Positions 33,722 through 42,273 of a DNA stretch of 64,000 nt are shown here, in pieces. The notes under the pieces were generated by a model. It worked only from the letters and a program-made list of their open reading frames with translations. It was not told the origin of the DNA and searched no databases. Each line of letters opens with the position of its first letter. The stretch's first letter is position 1. The position numbers and the translations under genes were made by a program. Origin of the DNA: an uncultured Porticoccus sp. (GTDB lineage Bacteria; Pseudomonadota; Gammaproteobacteria; Pseudomonadales; Porticoccaceae); contig NZ_CAJXST010000006.1 in assembly GCF_913061305.1 (NCBI RefSeq), forward strand, positions 1-64,000. Reading direction: 5' to 3'.

Positions 33722-34075
33722 ATGATTGCCGTTATTTTTGAGGTTATCCCCACAGCGGAGGGCAAGGCCCAATACCTCGAGACTGCCGCCGAGCTGAAGC
33801 AGTTTTTATCCTCGATAAAGGGCTTTATTTCTGTAGAGCGATTCCAGAGCCTGACTGACAGCAACAAGATACTGTCGCTGTCTTTTTGGGACGATGAGCA
33901 GGCCATTCAAGAATGGCGTAATCTGCACGCGCACAGGGCCGCGCAACAGACGGGCCGGGAGCAGCTGTTCGCCAACTACCGCATACGCGTCGCCGGCGTT
34001 ATCCGGGATTATTCCATCGAAAACCGCGCTGAAGCCCCCACTGACTCACAACACATTCATCCCTCCGTCGGCTAA
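33722..34075 (+). CDS. ABM-domain monooxygenase-like protein
   Basis: A 117-residue protein of the antibiotic biosynthesis monooxygenase (ABM) fold. The strand MIAVIFEVIPTAEGKAQYLE and the pattern SFWDDEQAIQEWRNLHAHRAAQ are diagnostic. Such small dimers act on quinols, haem or other reactive molecules; the substrate is unknown. A ribosome site AGGAG precedes the ATG. Its TAA stop is directly followed by a decayed antitoxin gene. Confidence 0.85.
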   Translation: MIAVIFEVIPTAEGKAQYLETAAELKQFLSSIKGFISVERFQSLTDSNKILSLSFWDDEQAIQEWRNLHAHRAAQQTGREQLFANYRIRVAGVIRDYSIENRAEAPTDSQHIHPSVG

Positions 34076-34350
34076 AGATCGGTACCCGGAGCAATACTGC
34101 GGAAAAAGTTTATGCGCAGGTCCGGTTTGACCGTCGCGAAGCCGGCAACGGCACTGGGCGTTTCACGACAGTCTGTCAATGAGCTGTTGCTGGAACGCCG
34201 TGCGTCAGCCCGGAGATGGCGATGCGCCTTGTACGACTCTTTAACAATTCAACGAATTTCTGGTTGAATGCACAATCCTTGGACCTGTGGGGGGTGAGTC
34301 AGTCTGTTAGGGGTGACATTGCCCGAATAACACCCAGAGACAGGGAATAG
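34076..34350 (+). pseudogene. decayed higA-type antitoxin gene
   Basis: Two frames together encode a HigA-family antitoxin. Frame 1 from 34076 reads VPGAILRKKFMRRSGLTV and then ATALGVSRQSVNELLLERRA, the HigA N-terminus and helix-turn-helix. After about 34205 the likeness moves to another frame: SPEMAMRLVRLFNNSTNFWLN, ending at TAG 34348. A frameshift thus breaks the gene, and the start codon is missing too. No toxin gene is present, so the system has been lost. It lies between the ABM and carbonic anhydrase genes. Confidence 0.75.
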
Positions 34351-34429
34351 TGCATTAACGGAAATGCTTGGTAACATACCTTCCGAGGTATCAATAATAA
34401 AAATCCATTTTAACAATAGAGAGCTAACG

Positions 34430-35176
34430 ATGAAAAAATGTTCAATGAAACTATCACTGCTAACCGCCGGGATGCTGGCGTTCGGGACTTGTCACGCCGC
34501 CGACGGTGTCGCCTGGAGTTACCTGGGTGACGAGGGACCGGAAAACTGGGGCAGTCTCGCCACAGAATATGCCACCTGCAAGACGGGCAAAAACCAGTCG
34601 CCGGTGAATATCACCGGCACGATAGAGGGTGACCTCCCATCACTGGAACTGGATTACAAGACCGGTGGCAAACATGTCATCAACAATGGTCATACCGTCC
34701 AGGTCAATTATGTACAGGGCAGCACCATGCAAGTGGGCAGTAAAGCCTTCGAACTGAAACAGTTCCATGTTCACGCCCCCAGTGAAAATGCCATTAACGG
34801 CAAGCTCTACCCCATGGATGCACACTTTGTCCACGCCGATAAAGAGGGCAACCTGGCTGTCATCGGGGTGATGTTTGAAATAGGCGAGACCAATGCCGAG
34901 CTTGAAAAGGCCTGGCAACAAATGCCGTCAGATCCCAGTGGACCGGTAGAACTGACCACCGCCGTCAGCGCCCTGTCCTTGATGCCGGAAGATCATGATT
35001 ACTATCGCTTCAATGGCTCTCTGACCACGCCGCCATGCAGCGAAGGGGTTTCCTGGTTTGTTATGAAGGAGCCCGTCACTGCCTCCAGGGAACAGATTGA
35101 GAAATTCAGCAATGCCATGGAGCACCCAACCAACCGGCCGGTTCAACCCATCAATGCACGAGTGATTGTGGAATAA
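34430..35176 (+). CDS. periplasmic alpha-carbonic anhydrase
   Basis: A 248-residue exported enzyme converting CO2 and bicarbonate. The signal peptide ends near residue 24 (GTCHAA). Zinc ligands are visible: two His in FHVHAPSE and one in DAHFVH. The conserved Gln/Ser patch NQSPVNI and the substrate pocket SLTTPPCSEGVSWFV complete the active site. Two cysteines (CKTG, PPCSE) likely form the usual disulfide. It could feed bicarbonate to an anion permease such as the SulP protein 1.5 kb upstream. Confidence 0.95.
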   Translation: MKKCSMKLSLLTAGMLAFGTCHAADGVAWSYLGDEGPENWGSLATEYATCKTGKNQSPVNITGTIEGDLPSLELDYKTGGKHVINNGHTVQVNYVQGSTMQVGSKAFELKQFHVHAPSENAINGKLYPMDAHFVHADKEGNLAVIGVMFEIGETNAELEKAWQQMPSDPSGPVELTTAVSALSLMPEDHDYYRFNGSLTTPPCSEGVSWFVMKEPVTASREQIEKFSNAMEHPTNRPVQPINARVIVE

Positions 35177-35504
35177 GTTGCATTCGGAGCCCCGCCAGCC
35201 AGGAGTCTTCGGCCGGCGGGGATACCGTCAATCAAGGAAAAATGTTCGTTCTGCTAATCGTGACCAGTACAGGAATGCTGTTGCAAAGACGCCCAGTACT
35301 GCGGCTACTTGCCTCTCAAAAAGGTGCTTTGTATTTTGCTATGGTCTGTGATATCTAGTACGGGCTTTTCAAAGGATGCCCCCGTTGGACAGATCGCAAT
35401 CGCTGCGACCCTGTTCACGGGTGACCCGATCCAGGGGTAGGCATCTGACGTTTAGACCATATGGTGCCCAGTGCGCCCATTACTAAAATAAAAAGGAGAT
35501 AAAT
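35177..35504. other. intergenic region before DUF1508 copy 2
   Basis: About 330 bp without a gene. A GC-rich hairpin (CCCCGCC at 35190-35196 with GGCGGGG at 35215-35221) follows the carbonic anhydrase gene and may stop its transcript, though no T run follows. AAAAGGAGA just before 35505 is the ribosome site of the next gene. Confidence 0.4.
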
Positions 35505-35834
35505 ATGTCAAGTTGGTTCGAGCTCAATAAAACACCAGATGGCGAGTACAACTTTCACCTCAAAAGTGAAAGCGGCGAAACATTGCTTTCAAGCCCAACT
35601 TATTATTCCAAGGGCAACGCAAAGATGGACATCTCAGACGTCCAGCATAGCTGCGCGTACGATGCCCTCTATGAAAAAAAGTCAGAAGATGGTCAACACT
35701 GTTTTGAACTGAAAACCCCAAAACGTCGAGTGCTGGGAACCAGCCAGATGTTCAAAAGCGCCGAAGATCGCGACACTGCCCTGGCAGCGGTCAAAGCCAG
35801 CGGCGGCACCAAAACAATAAAAGACAACTTCTAG
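35505..35834 (+). CDS. DUF1508 (YegP-like) protein, copy 2
   Basis: A 109-residue paralogue of the protein at 29349, same length and same two-unit structure (SWFELNKTPDGEYNFHLKSE and HCFELKTPKRRVLGTSQMFK). About half the residues are shared, so the duplication is old. AAGGAGA ribosome site, hairpin terminator after the gene. Unknown function. Confidence 0.92.
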   Translation: MSSWFELNKTPDGEYNFHLKSESGETLLSSPTYYSKGNAKMDISDVQHSCAYDALYEKKSEDGQHCFELKTPKRRVLGTSQMFKSAEDRDTALAAVKASGGTKTIKDNF

Positions 35835-35852
35835 TTCTTTGCTACGGGAAAT

Positions 35853-35882
35853 TTGACCCGGCTTTGCCGGGTCAAGATTCTT
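35853..35882 (+). terminator. intrinsic terminator after DUF1508 copy 2
   Basis: TTGACCCGGC (35853-35862), TTT loop, GCCGGGTCAA (35866-35875): a perfect 10-bp stem followed by a modest T-rich stretch. Confidence 0.75.
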
Positions 35883-36179
35883 CCCCACCCTTCGAAAACG
35901 TTCTGCAAAACAAGCTACACGCCATCTTCCCGGTCTTAGTCAAGTCATTTTCTGACAGACTCCACGTATACATGCATATTTACAGCCTGGGCATTTGCTC
36001 TCCAGCCGATTAATCCGGCCAATTTGAGTTATCATCTGTGGTGGAGCACATAGCCCGCTTTCAGCGAACGGTCTATTTTGTGCCAAAACAAGGTGCCCCA
36101 TCAGGTAACCTTGGACAGCAGCAGGGCTGGGCTCCAACTATTTGCTACGACATCCATTTTATTCAGGAATAAAAACCCC

Positions 36180-37727
36180 GTGAACGCAACGACGCACCCC
36201 GAAGAACCGGAACACAAACTGACCCTCCGACATCTGAAAAAGGAGGACTACCCCAACTTAAAGGCATTAATGGATTATGTTTATCCGGGTCTCGGTGGTG
36301 CCTGGCCACTGAAGAAATTCCGCGCCCAGCTGGCTGTGTTTCCCGAGGGCCAGATCTGTATCGAGGATCACGGCATTATTGTGGCCGCCGCGTTCTCGGT
36401 CATTGTCGATTACGATAAATTTGGGGATCAGCATACCTATGATGAGATCACCGGCGACGCGTATCTGACGACACACGACCCGAGCGGTGACGTATTGTAC
36501 GGCGTGGACGTATTCGTCTCGCCCGACTACCACGGCATGCGGCTGGGTCGCCGTCTCTACGAAGCCCGCAAGGAGCTTTGCCAAAATCTGAATCTGAAGT
36601 CCATCGTCGCCGGGGGGCGGATACCCAATTACAAGAATTTTGCTGACAAGCTGACCCCGCAGGTCTACATCGAGCAAGTCAAAAAGAAGGAAATTTACGA
36701 CCCTATCCTGACCTTCCAGTTGTCCAATGACTTCGAAGTAAAGCGGGTGCTGGACGATTACCTGCCAGAAGACAAGGAGTCCCGTGGCTATGCCACACTG
36801 TTGGAGTGGCACAACCTCTACTATGACCCGCGCAAAGCCCCGCTGATTGGTGCACCGCGTACCACCGCCCGGATCGGTTGTGTTCAATGGCAGATGCGCT
36901 CCCTCGGATCCGTCGAGGAGTTGATGCAGCAGGTTGAGTACTTTGTCGACGCTCTCTCCGATTACCAATGTGATCTGGCCCTGTTCCCGGAGTTTTTCAA
37001 CGCCCCACTGATGGGGATAGAAAATCACACGAACTCCATTGACTCCATCAAGGCGCTGGCCGAGTTTACGGATGACATTGTCGAGGCCGTCTCCCGGCTC
37101 GCGGTTTCCTACAACATCAACATCATCGCCGGCTCCATGCCGTTGATTGAGAACGATGAGCTGTTCAATGTGGCCTATTTCTGTCGTCGCGACGGCACCC
37201 TTGAAACCCAGTACAAGCTTCACCCCACACCCGGTGAAAAGCGCTCCTGGGTCATGCAGGGCGGCAATGGCCTGCGTGTGTTTGATACCGATTTTGGCAA
37301 AATTGGTGTACTGATCTGTTATGACGTGGAATTTCCGGAGCTGGCTCGCCTGCTCTCGGAACAGGGCATGCAAATGCTGTTCGTGCCGTTCTGGACCGAC
37401 ACCAAGAACGGCTACCTGAGGGTGCGTTGCTGCGCCCATGCCAGGGCCATTGAAAACGAGTGCTATGTGGCAATCGCCGGCAGTGTCGGCAACCTGCCGA
37501 AAGTGGATGGTGCCGATATCCAGTATGCCCAGTCGGCAGTGTTCTCGCCGTCGGACTTTGCCTTCCCCCACGATGCGATCATGGCTGAAACCACGCCGAA
37601 TACAGAGATGACCCTGATTGTCGATCTCGATCTGGAGAAGCTGAACAAGTTGCAGAACGAAGGGTCGGTGAGAAACTTCCTAGACCGGCGGCGCGATCTC
37701 TACAAGGTCGAGTGGATAGGTGAATAA
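36180..37727 (+). CDS. GNAT acetyltransferase fused to a carbon-nitrogen hydrolase
   Basis: A 515-residue two-domain protein; GTG 36180 gives the natural start, since the longer frame from 36078 has an unlike leader. Residues about 10-200 are a GNAT acyltransferase (YGVDVFVSPDYHGMRLGRRLYEAR has the acetyl-CoA loop in altered form). Residues about 225-515 are a nitrilase-superfamily amidase with the Glu-Lys-Cys triad: Glu in FPEFF (~270), Lys in KLHPTPGEK (~345), Cys in LICYDVEFPE (~380). The pairing suggests one domain adds and the other removes an acyl or amide group on a shared substrate. Substrate unknown. Confidence 0.9.
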   Translation: MNATTHPEEPEHKLTLRHLKKEDYPNLKALMDYVYPGLGGAWPLKKFRAQLAVFPEGQICIEDHGIIVAAAFSVIVDYDKFGDQHTYDEITGDAYLTTHDPSGDVLYGVDVFVSPDYHGMRLGRRLYEARKELCQNLNLKSIVAGGRIPNYKNFADKLTPQVYIEQVKKKEIYDPILTFQLSNDFEVKRVLDDYLPEDKESRGYATLLEWHNLYYDPRKAPLIGAPRTTARIGCVQWQMRSLGSVEELMQQVEYFVDALSDYQCDLALFPEFFNAPLMGIENHTNSIDSIKALAEFTDDIVEAVSRLAVSYNINIIAGSMPLIENDELFNVAYFCRRDGTLETQYKLHPTPGEKRSWVMQGGNGLRVFDTDFGKIGVLICYDVEFPELARLLSEQGMQMLFVPFWTDTKNGYLRVRCCAHARAIENECYVAIAGSVGNLPKVDGADIQYAQSAVFSPSDFAFPHDAIMAETTPNTEMTLIVDLDLEKLNKLQNEGSVRNFLDRRRDLYKVEWIGE

Positions 37728-37944
37728 CACCCACTGGCTCAGGGCTGTTATTTATGGCAGACAACGTGCGATCGACCTAGGTGGACTGCAGGGCGCACCA
37801 AGCCCCCAAGCCCTATACCGATTGGCATCTCATCAAGGATAGAGTATTGATTGGATCTCTCTGGTAAGCATTATGACCACCACCGGCCGCAAGGCCCGCT
37901 CCTCTCATCAGTCTCAGAGCCCACCTTCCTTTCAGGAGCTCACT

Positions 37945-39255
37945 ATGGAAGCAGACACTCATGCATCGCTGAGCAGCTATATAGATCTGTTACTGGATGC
38001 CATTTGTGTGGTGGACAAAGCGGGGAAGTTTGTCTACGTCAGTGGCGGTGGTGAACGCATCTTCGGCTACACCAGTGAAGAGATGATTGGCAAGTCCATG
38101 ATTGATCTGGTGTTACCCGAAGATCATGACATGACCCTGCAAACAGCCCGGGATATCATGTCCGGCAGGCACGAACCCCATTTTGAAAACCGCTATGTGC
38201 GCAAGGATGGGCAGATTGTTCATATCATGTGGTCAGCGCGCTGGTCCGACTCTGATCAACTGCGTATTGCCGTGGCCAGGGATATCACCAAACGCAAACG
38301 CATTGAGGCCAGACAGGCGGCCCTGTTTGCCATTTCAGAAGCAGCTCACGCCGCGGAGGACCTGCCGACCCTGTTTGAACGGATTCATCAAATTATTGAA
38401 AACCTGCTGCCGGCTGCCAGCTTCTCGATCGCCCTCTATGATGGCGCGAAAGATGACGTGTATTTCCCTTACCATGCAGGCAATCAGGTATCACCCTCGC
38501 TGATCGATTCAACGGTTCACTGCGCAGAGGTCATCCGCACCGGCGAAACACTATTGCTCCTGCCGAAGAACATCAATGAACTGCAGGGACTGACAGACAC
38601 CTCCTCCAGCTGGCTGGGAGTCCCGCTGAAGTCACAGCGGGGAACCATAGGTGCGATGGCCGTTTTGAGCCACCCGGACAACCCGCACTACTCGGAAGAG
38701 GACCGGGAACTGCTGCAGTTTGTCTCCACACAGGCTGCCGCCGCCATTGAGCGAAAACAACTGCTGGACCATCTGCAGCATATGGCTCTCTACGACCAGC
38801 TTACCGACCTGCCCAATCGGGCACTGTTCGGGGATCGTATCCAGTCCGCCCTCAGCAGGGCCCGTCGCGATGGGCAGCGGCTCGCCGTGCTCTACCTTGA
38901 CCTGAACAAATTCAAGTTCATCAATGACAACTATGGACACCCGGTGGGTGACCTTTTACTGAAAGAGGTCGCACGGCGTCTTGAGGGATGTGTCAGAGCG
39001 TCAGATACCGTATCGCGCTTTGGCGGTGATGAATTTGTGATTTTGCTGGAAAATATCGCCTCGCCGGCAAACACCACTACCATCGTGGAGAAAATTCACC
39101 AGGCATTGAACCAGCCGTTTGTGCTGGGAAATCACAACATCGCCATTCTTCCCAGCATTGGCGTGGCCCAGTTCCCGGACGACGGCGATGATGAAACACA
39201 ACTGTTGCGCCACGCCGACCATGCCATGTACCGGACCAAGAACAGCGCACCCTGA
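37945..39255 (+). CDS. PAS-GAF-GGDEF diguanylate cyclase
   Basis: A 436-residue cytosolic cyclase: PAS (about 8-115), GAF (about 130-270), GGDEF (about 280-435). The active site is GGDEF at 360-364, with the inhibitory RxxD (RASD, 351-354). ATG 37945 has an AGGAG site and gives the same start-to-PAS distance as its paralogue at 10566; an upstream ATG (37873) is less likely. The GAF domain adds a second sensory input that the paralogue lacks. Confidence 0.92.
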   Translation: MEADTHASLSSYIDLLLDAICVVDKAGKFVYVSGGGERIFGYTSEEMIGKSMIDLVLPEDHDMTLQTARDIMSGRHEPHFENRYVRKDGQIVHIMWSARWSDSDQLRIAVARDITKRKRIEARQAALFAISEAAHAAEDLPTLFERIHQIIENLLPAASFSIALYDGAKDDVYFPYHAGNQVSPSLIDSTVHCAEVIRTGETLLLLPKNINELQGLTDTSSSWLGVPLKSQRGTIGAMAVLSHPDNPHYSEEDRELLQFVSTQAAAAIERKQLLDHLQHMALYDQLTDLPNRALFGDRIQSALSRARRDGQRLAVLYLDLNKFKFINDNYGHPVGDLLLKEVARRLEGCVRASDTVSRFGGDEFVILLENIASPANTTTIVEKIHQALNQPFVLGNHNIAILPSIGVAQFPDDGDDETQLLRHADHAMYRTKNSAP

Positions 39256-39501
39256 CCCCACCCCATAGACAACGGAAAAACAACGCGGTAAGTATTTTTG
39301 TTCGTCTCTGACGGCGATCACTCAACGGACCCTTGTTAACCGGATGTGCAAAAATGCCCTCATCCCATTCAGCGCTTCGGGGTTTGTTTTACTGGTGACT
39401 GGCGAGGGGCAGACTGAGTGCTACGTTGGGCTTGCCAGTTTCAACCTTTCGCGTGGATACTAAAGGCCTAATGCCTGCCAGAACCGAGAAAATGGAGCAT
39501 T

Positions 39502-40158
39502 GTGTCATCATCTATCAAATCACCGGGGCGCGAGCAGTCCTCCGAAGAAGAATTTGCTAACAGCCTCAGTCACGGGGCAGGGCTCCTGGCAGCACTCATT
39601 GCCACACCCCCGCTGCTAATCCGTGCCTCCCAACAGGGCAACACGGGGTTCCTGATCGGCTCGGCGGTCTTTGCCCTGACGATGATATTGCTCTATCTCG
39701 CATCCATGCTCTATCACGGCCTTCCCAGGGGGCAGGCAAAGCGGCTATTTCAAGTAATAGAACATTCGGCTATTTATTTACTGATCGCCGGCACCTACAC
39801 TCCCATTACTCTGGGGGTTCTGCGGGGTGCCTGGGGCTGGTTCCTGTTGACAGCGATCTGGTGTCTGGCGGCCACAGGCGTCATACTCAAGGCCAGCAAC
39901 AGACTTAATCATCCGGTGTTTTCCACCGGCCTTTATCTGTTAATGGGCTGGTTGATTGTGATTGCAGCCAACCCTCTGTGGCTTCACTTGCCGACACCGG
40001 GCCTGATCTGGCTCGCTTCCGGCGGCCTGGCCTATACCGTAGGGGTAGCCTTTTTCACCACCGACAGCTATTTGCAATACGGCCATCTTATCTGGCACCT
40101 GTTTGTCATGGCGGGGACTACTTGCCACTATATTGCCATTTTCTACTATGCGGCCTGA
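39502..40158 (+). CDS. hemolysin III (YqfA/PAQR) family membrane protein
   Basis: A 218-residue protein with seven membrane helices, starting at GTG 39502. The family motif EEEFANSLSHGAG near the N-terminus, the SMLYHGLP loop and the paired His near the end (YGHLIWHLFVMAGTTCHYIAIF) match the PAQR-type metal site. Probably a membrane hydrolase or stress protein; true hemolysis is doubtful. Confidence 0.92.
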   Translation: MSSSIKSPGREQSSEEEFANSLSHGAGLLAALIATPPLLIRASQQGNTGFLIGSAVFALTMILLYLASMLYHGLPRGQAKRLFQVIEHSAIYLLIAGTYTPITLGVLRGAWGWFLLTAIWCLAATGVILKASNRLNHPVFSTGLYLLMGWLIVIAANPLWLHLPTPGLIWLASGGLAYTVGVAFFTTDSYLQYGHLIWHLFVMAGTTCHYIAIFYYAA

Positions 40159-40201
40159 TCGGCCCCGTTCATAAGACGGTTTTGATACTGGACATTGCCA
40201 T

Positions 40202-40999
40202 ATGTGGTTACGAACTACCTGCAGCCTGAGCTTCGAGATCGACGTTCCGACACCTTTTATCTTCATGCTCAGACCGCGCAGCGGCGGGCAACAACGGGTG
40301 GCCCGGGAGGAATACACGCTCACGCCCGATTGCCCAATGGAGGAATTTACCGACAATTTCGGCAACCTCTGTCAGCGATTGCTGGGCCAGCCCGGCCCTT
40401 TTTCCATCACCACCTCGGCCGATGTAAAGACAGTGGATGTCATCGAACAGGCCCCAGGCGCGCCTTTTATTGAAGTACAGTATCTGCCGGACTCCATGCT
40501 TTGCTATCTGCTTCCCAGCCGCTACTGCGAGTCGGATCGCTTTGTCCAGATGGCCAATGAAATTACCGCCGACCAACAACCGGGCTACGATCAGGTTAAT
40601 GCCATTCAGCGCTGGCTGCGTGAGCGCATTCGCTATGAGCCGATGCTCGGCAATGATCAACTTTCCGCGGCAGAAGTGAATATGCGCCAGTGGGGCGTTT
40701 GTCGTGATTTTGCCCACCTGGGTATTGCGTTGTGCCGGAGTCTCAGCATTCCGGCCAGGATGGTCGTCGGCTACCTCTACGAGCTTGACCCTATCGATAT
40801 GCATGCCTGGTTTGAGGCCTATGTGGGCGGCCAGTGGTATACCTTTGATGCCACACAACCAACGCTAAAAGGCGGTTATGTGGCAATCGGCTATGGTCGA
40901 GACGCCGCCGATGTGGCTATTTACAATCAGTTCGGCCCGGCTGTCTCGCCGATCACACAACGGGTCAGTGTGGTGCGATTAGACGGCACCGGCGACTGA
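40202..40999 (+). CDS. transglutaminase-like cysteine protease family protein
   Basis: A 265-residue protein. The N-terminal ~130 residues form a beta-rich domain, and the C-terminal part is a transglutaminase-like core. The catalytic triad is visible: Cys in [11 protein letters not shown], His in [10 protein letters not shown] and Asp in YTFDATQP. No signal peptide, so it acts in the cytosol, probably as a protease or amidase. Starts 43 bp after the hemolysin III gene on the same strand. Confidence 0.88.
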   Translation: MWLRTTCSLSFEIDVPTPFIFMLRPRSGGQQRVAREEYTLTPDCPMEEFTDNFGNLCQRLLGQPGPFSITTSADVKTVDVIEQAPGAPFIEVQYLPDSMLCYLLPSRYCESDRFVQMANEITADQQPGYDQVNAIQRWLRERIRYEPMLGNDQLSAAEVNMRQWGVCRDFAHLGIALCRSLSIPARMVVGYLYELDPIDMHAWFEAYVGGQWYTFDATQPTLKGGYVAIGYGRDAADVAIYNQFGPAVSPITQRVSVVRLDGTGD

Positions 41000-41020
41000 T
41001 TCAGAGGAGCAATCAACACC

Positions 41021-41632
41021 ATGCACCTGGAATTCTGGTTTGACTTTGGCAGCACCTATTCCTATCCCGCCGCCATGCGTATCGAGGCCCTTGCCGGGGA
41101 GAAAAACATCCCGGTGCGGTGGTGCCCTTTCATGCTCGGAGCCATCTTCAAACAACAGGGCTGGAGCGACTCGCCATTCAATATCTGCCCCGACAAAGGG
41201 CGCTACATGTGGCGTGATATGGCGCGAGTCGCCAGCCAGCTGCAATTGCCCTGGCAAAAACCCTCTCGATTTCCGCGCAACGGCTTGCTGGCGGCACGGG
41301 CAGTCTGTACTGCACCGGATGCCCACTGGGTACCGCAGTTCTGTCGGGAGGTATTTCGCGCCAACTTTGAACGCGACGAGGATATCGCCTCGCCAGAGAT
41401 CCTCAACCGCTGCCTCACCGATAGCGGCGCACCCGCCCAGCAGGTATTGGAAGAAACCGGCTCCGCAGAGACCAAGGACCGACTGCATCAGCAGACTGGG
41501 CAGGCCATCGAACAACATCTCTTCGGTGCACCCTCGTTTCTTGTCGGCAGGGAACTGTTCTGGGGCAACGAGCGGCTGGAAACAGCGCTGGATTTTGCCA
41601 GCGGCACTGTCACTTTTCCCCCTGATAAATAA
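41021..41632 (+). CDS. 2-hydroxychromene-2-carboxylate isomerase-like (DsbA fold) protein
   Basis: A 203-residue kappa-class GST/DsbA-fold protein. It opens with EFWFDFGSTYSYPA, where the Ser of the SxYSY motif binds glutathione in HCCA isomerases. The C-terminal GAPSFLVGRELFWGNERL is the second family landmark. It may isomerise an aromatic breakdown product or act as a glutathione-dependent oxidoreductase; no aromatic pathway genes are nearby. Separated by 21 bp from the transglutaminase-like gene. Confidence 0.88.
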   Translation: MHLEFWFDFGSTYSYPAAMRIEALAGEKNIPVRWCPFMLGAIFKQQGWSDSPFNICPDKGRYMWRDMARVASQLQLPWQKPSRFPRNGLLAARAVCTAPDAHWVPQFCREVFRANFERDEDIASPEILNRCLTDSGAPAQQVLEETGSAETKDRLHQQTGQAIEQHLFGAPSFLVGRELFWGNERLETALDFASGTVTFPPDK

Positions 41633-41761
41633 ACGGCCAATACCTGGCCTGTCCGTATGGGATACCGTCAGTTAAAGTGTCTGTCCCGGCACCCAGTTGG
41701 CTGCTGATCGACAGACGGAGACAACAGCGCTGGCCAGGCCAGTCTTTTCGGGGAGGCACTT

Positions 41762-42154
41762 ATGCACAAGTCATTCATTTTTTTCGCAGCCGGCTGCCTG
41801 GGTGCACTGGCCAACAGCCTCACCGTCTGGCTCTTTGGTGATCTCGGTATATCGCAAGCATTGGGAGTCGCTATTGCCCCGGGCCTCTCCCCCCAATGGC
41901 TCTACCCGAGGATCGTCTGGGGCGGACTGTGGGGGCTGCTGTTTTTACTGCCGATATGGCAGTCGAGAATAGTCTGGAAAGGGATGATGCTGAGCCTGTT
42001 TCCCACCGCCGTGCAATTGTTCATCGTGTTCCCACTCCAGGCACAGAAAGGCGTAGCCGGTCTGGAACTGGGGTTGCTGACACCGCTGCTGGTACTATTT
42101 TTTAACGGGGTATGGGGCGTCTGTACTTCACTGGCGATCAAGCTGGCAAAATAA
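41762..42154 (+). CDS. unknown four-helix membrane protein
   Basis: A 130-residue protein with about four membrane helices (FIFFAAGCLGALANSLTVW, IVWGGLWGLLFLLPIW, MMLSLFPTAVQLFIVFP, LLTPLLVLFFNGVWGV). No charged catalytic residues stand out. I do not recognise the family. Starts with ATG after a GGAGG site. Confidence 0.75.
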   Translation: MHKSFIFFAAGCLGALANSLTVWLFGDLGISQALGVAIAPGLSPQWLYPRIVWGGLWGLLFLLPIWQSRIVWKGMMLSLFPTAVQLFIVFPLQAQKGVAGLELGLLTPLLVLFFNGVWGVCTSLAIKLAK

Positions 42155-42273
42155 ACGGGTTTCACAGGGTGCCAAAAAATCATTCATTTCGCCCATCATG
42201 TTAATACAGACACGATTGCAGGCTTTGACTACCCTTAAGCTAGTGATTGGGCAATTGAGCTGAAGGAGCGAGC

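Noticed and set aside
36267-37571. Minus-strand frame of 434 codons
   Set aside because: Antisense shadow of the GNAT-nitrilase fusion, produced by high GC at third positions; no recognisable domain.
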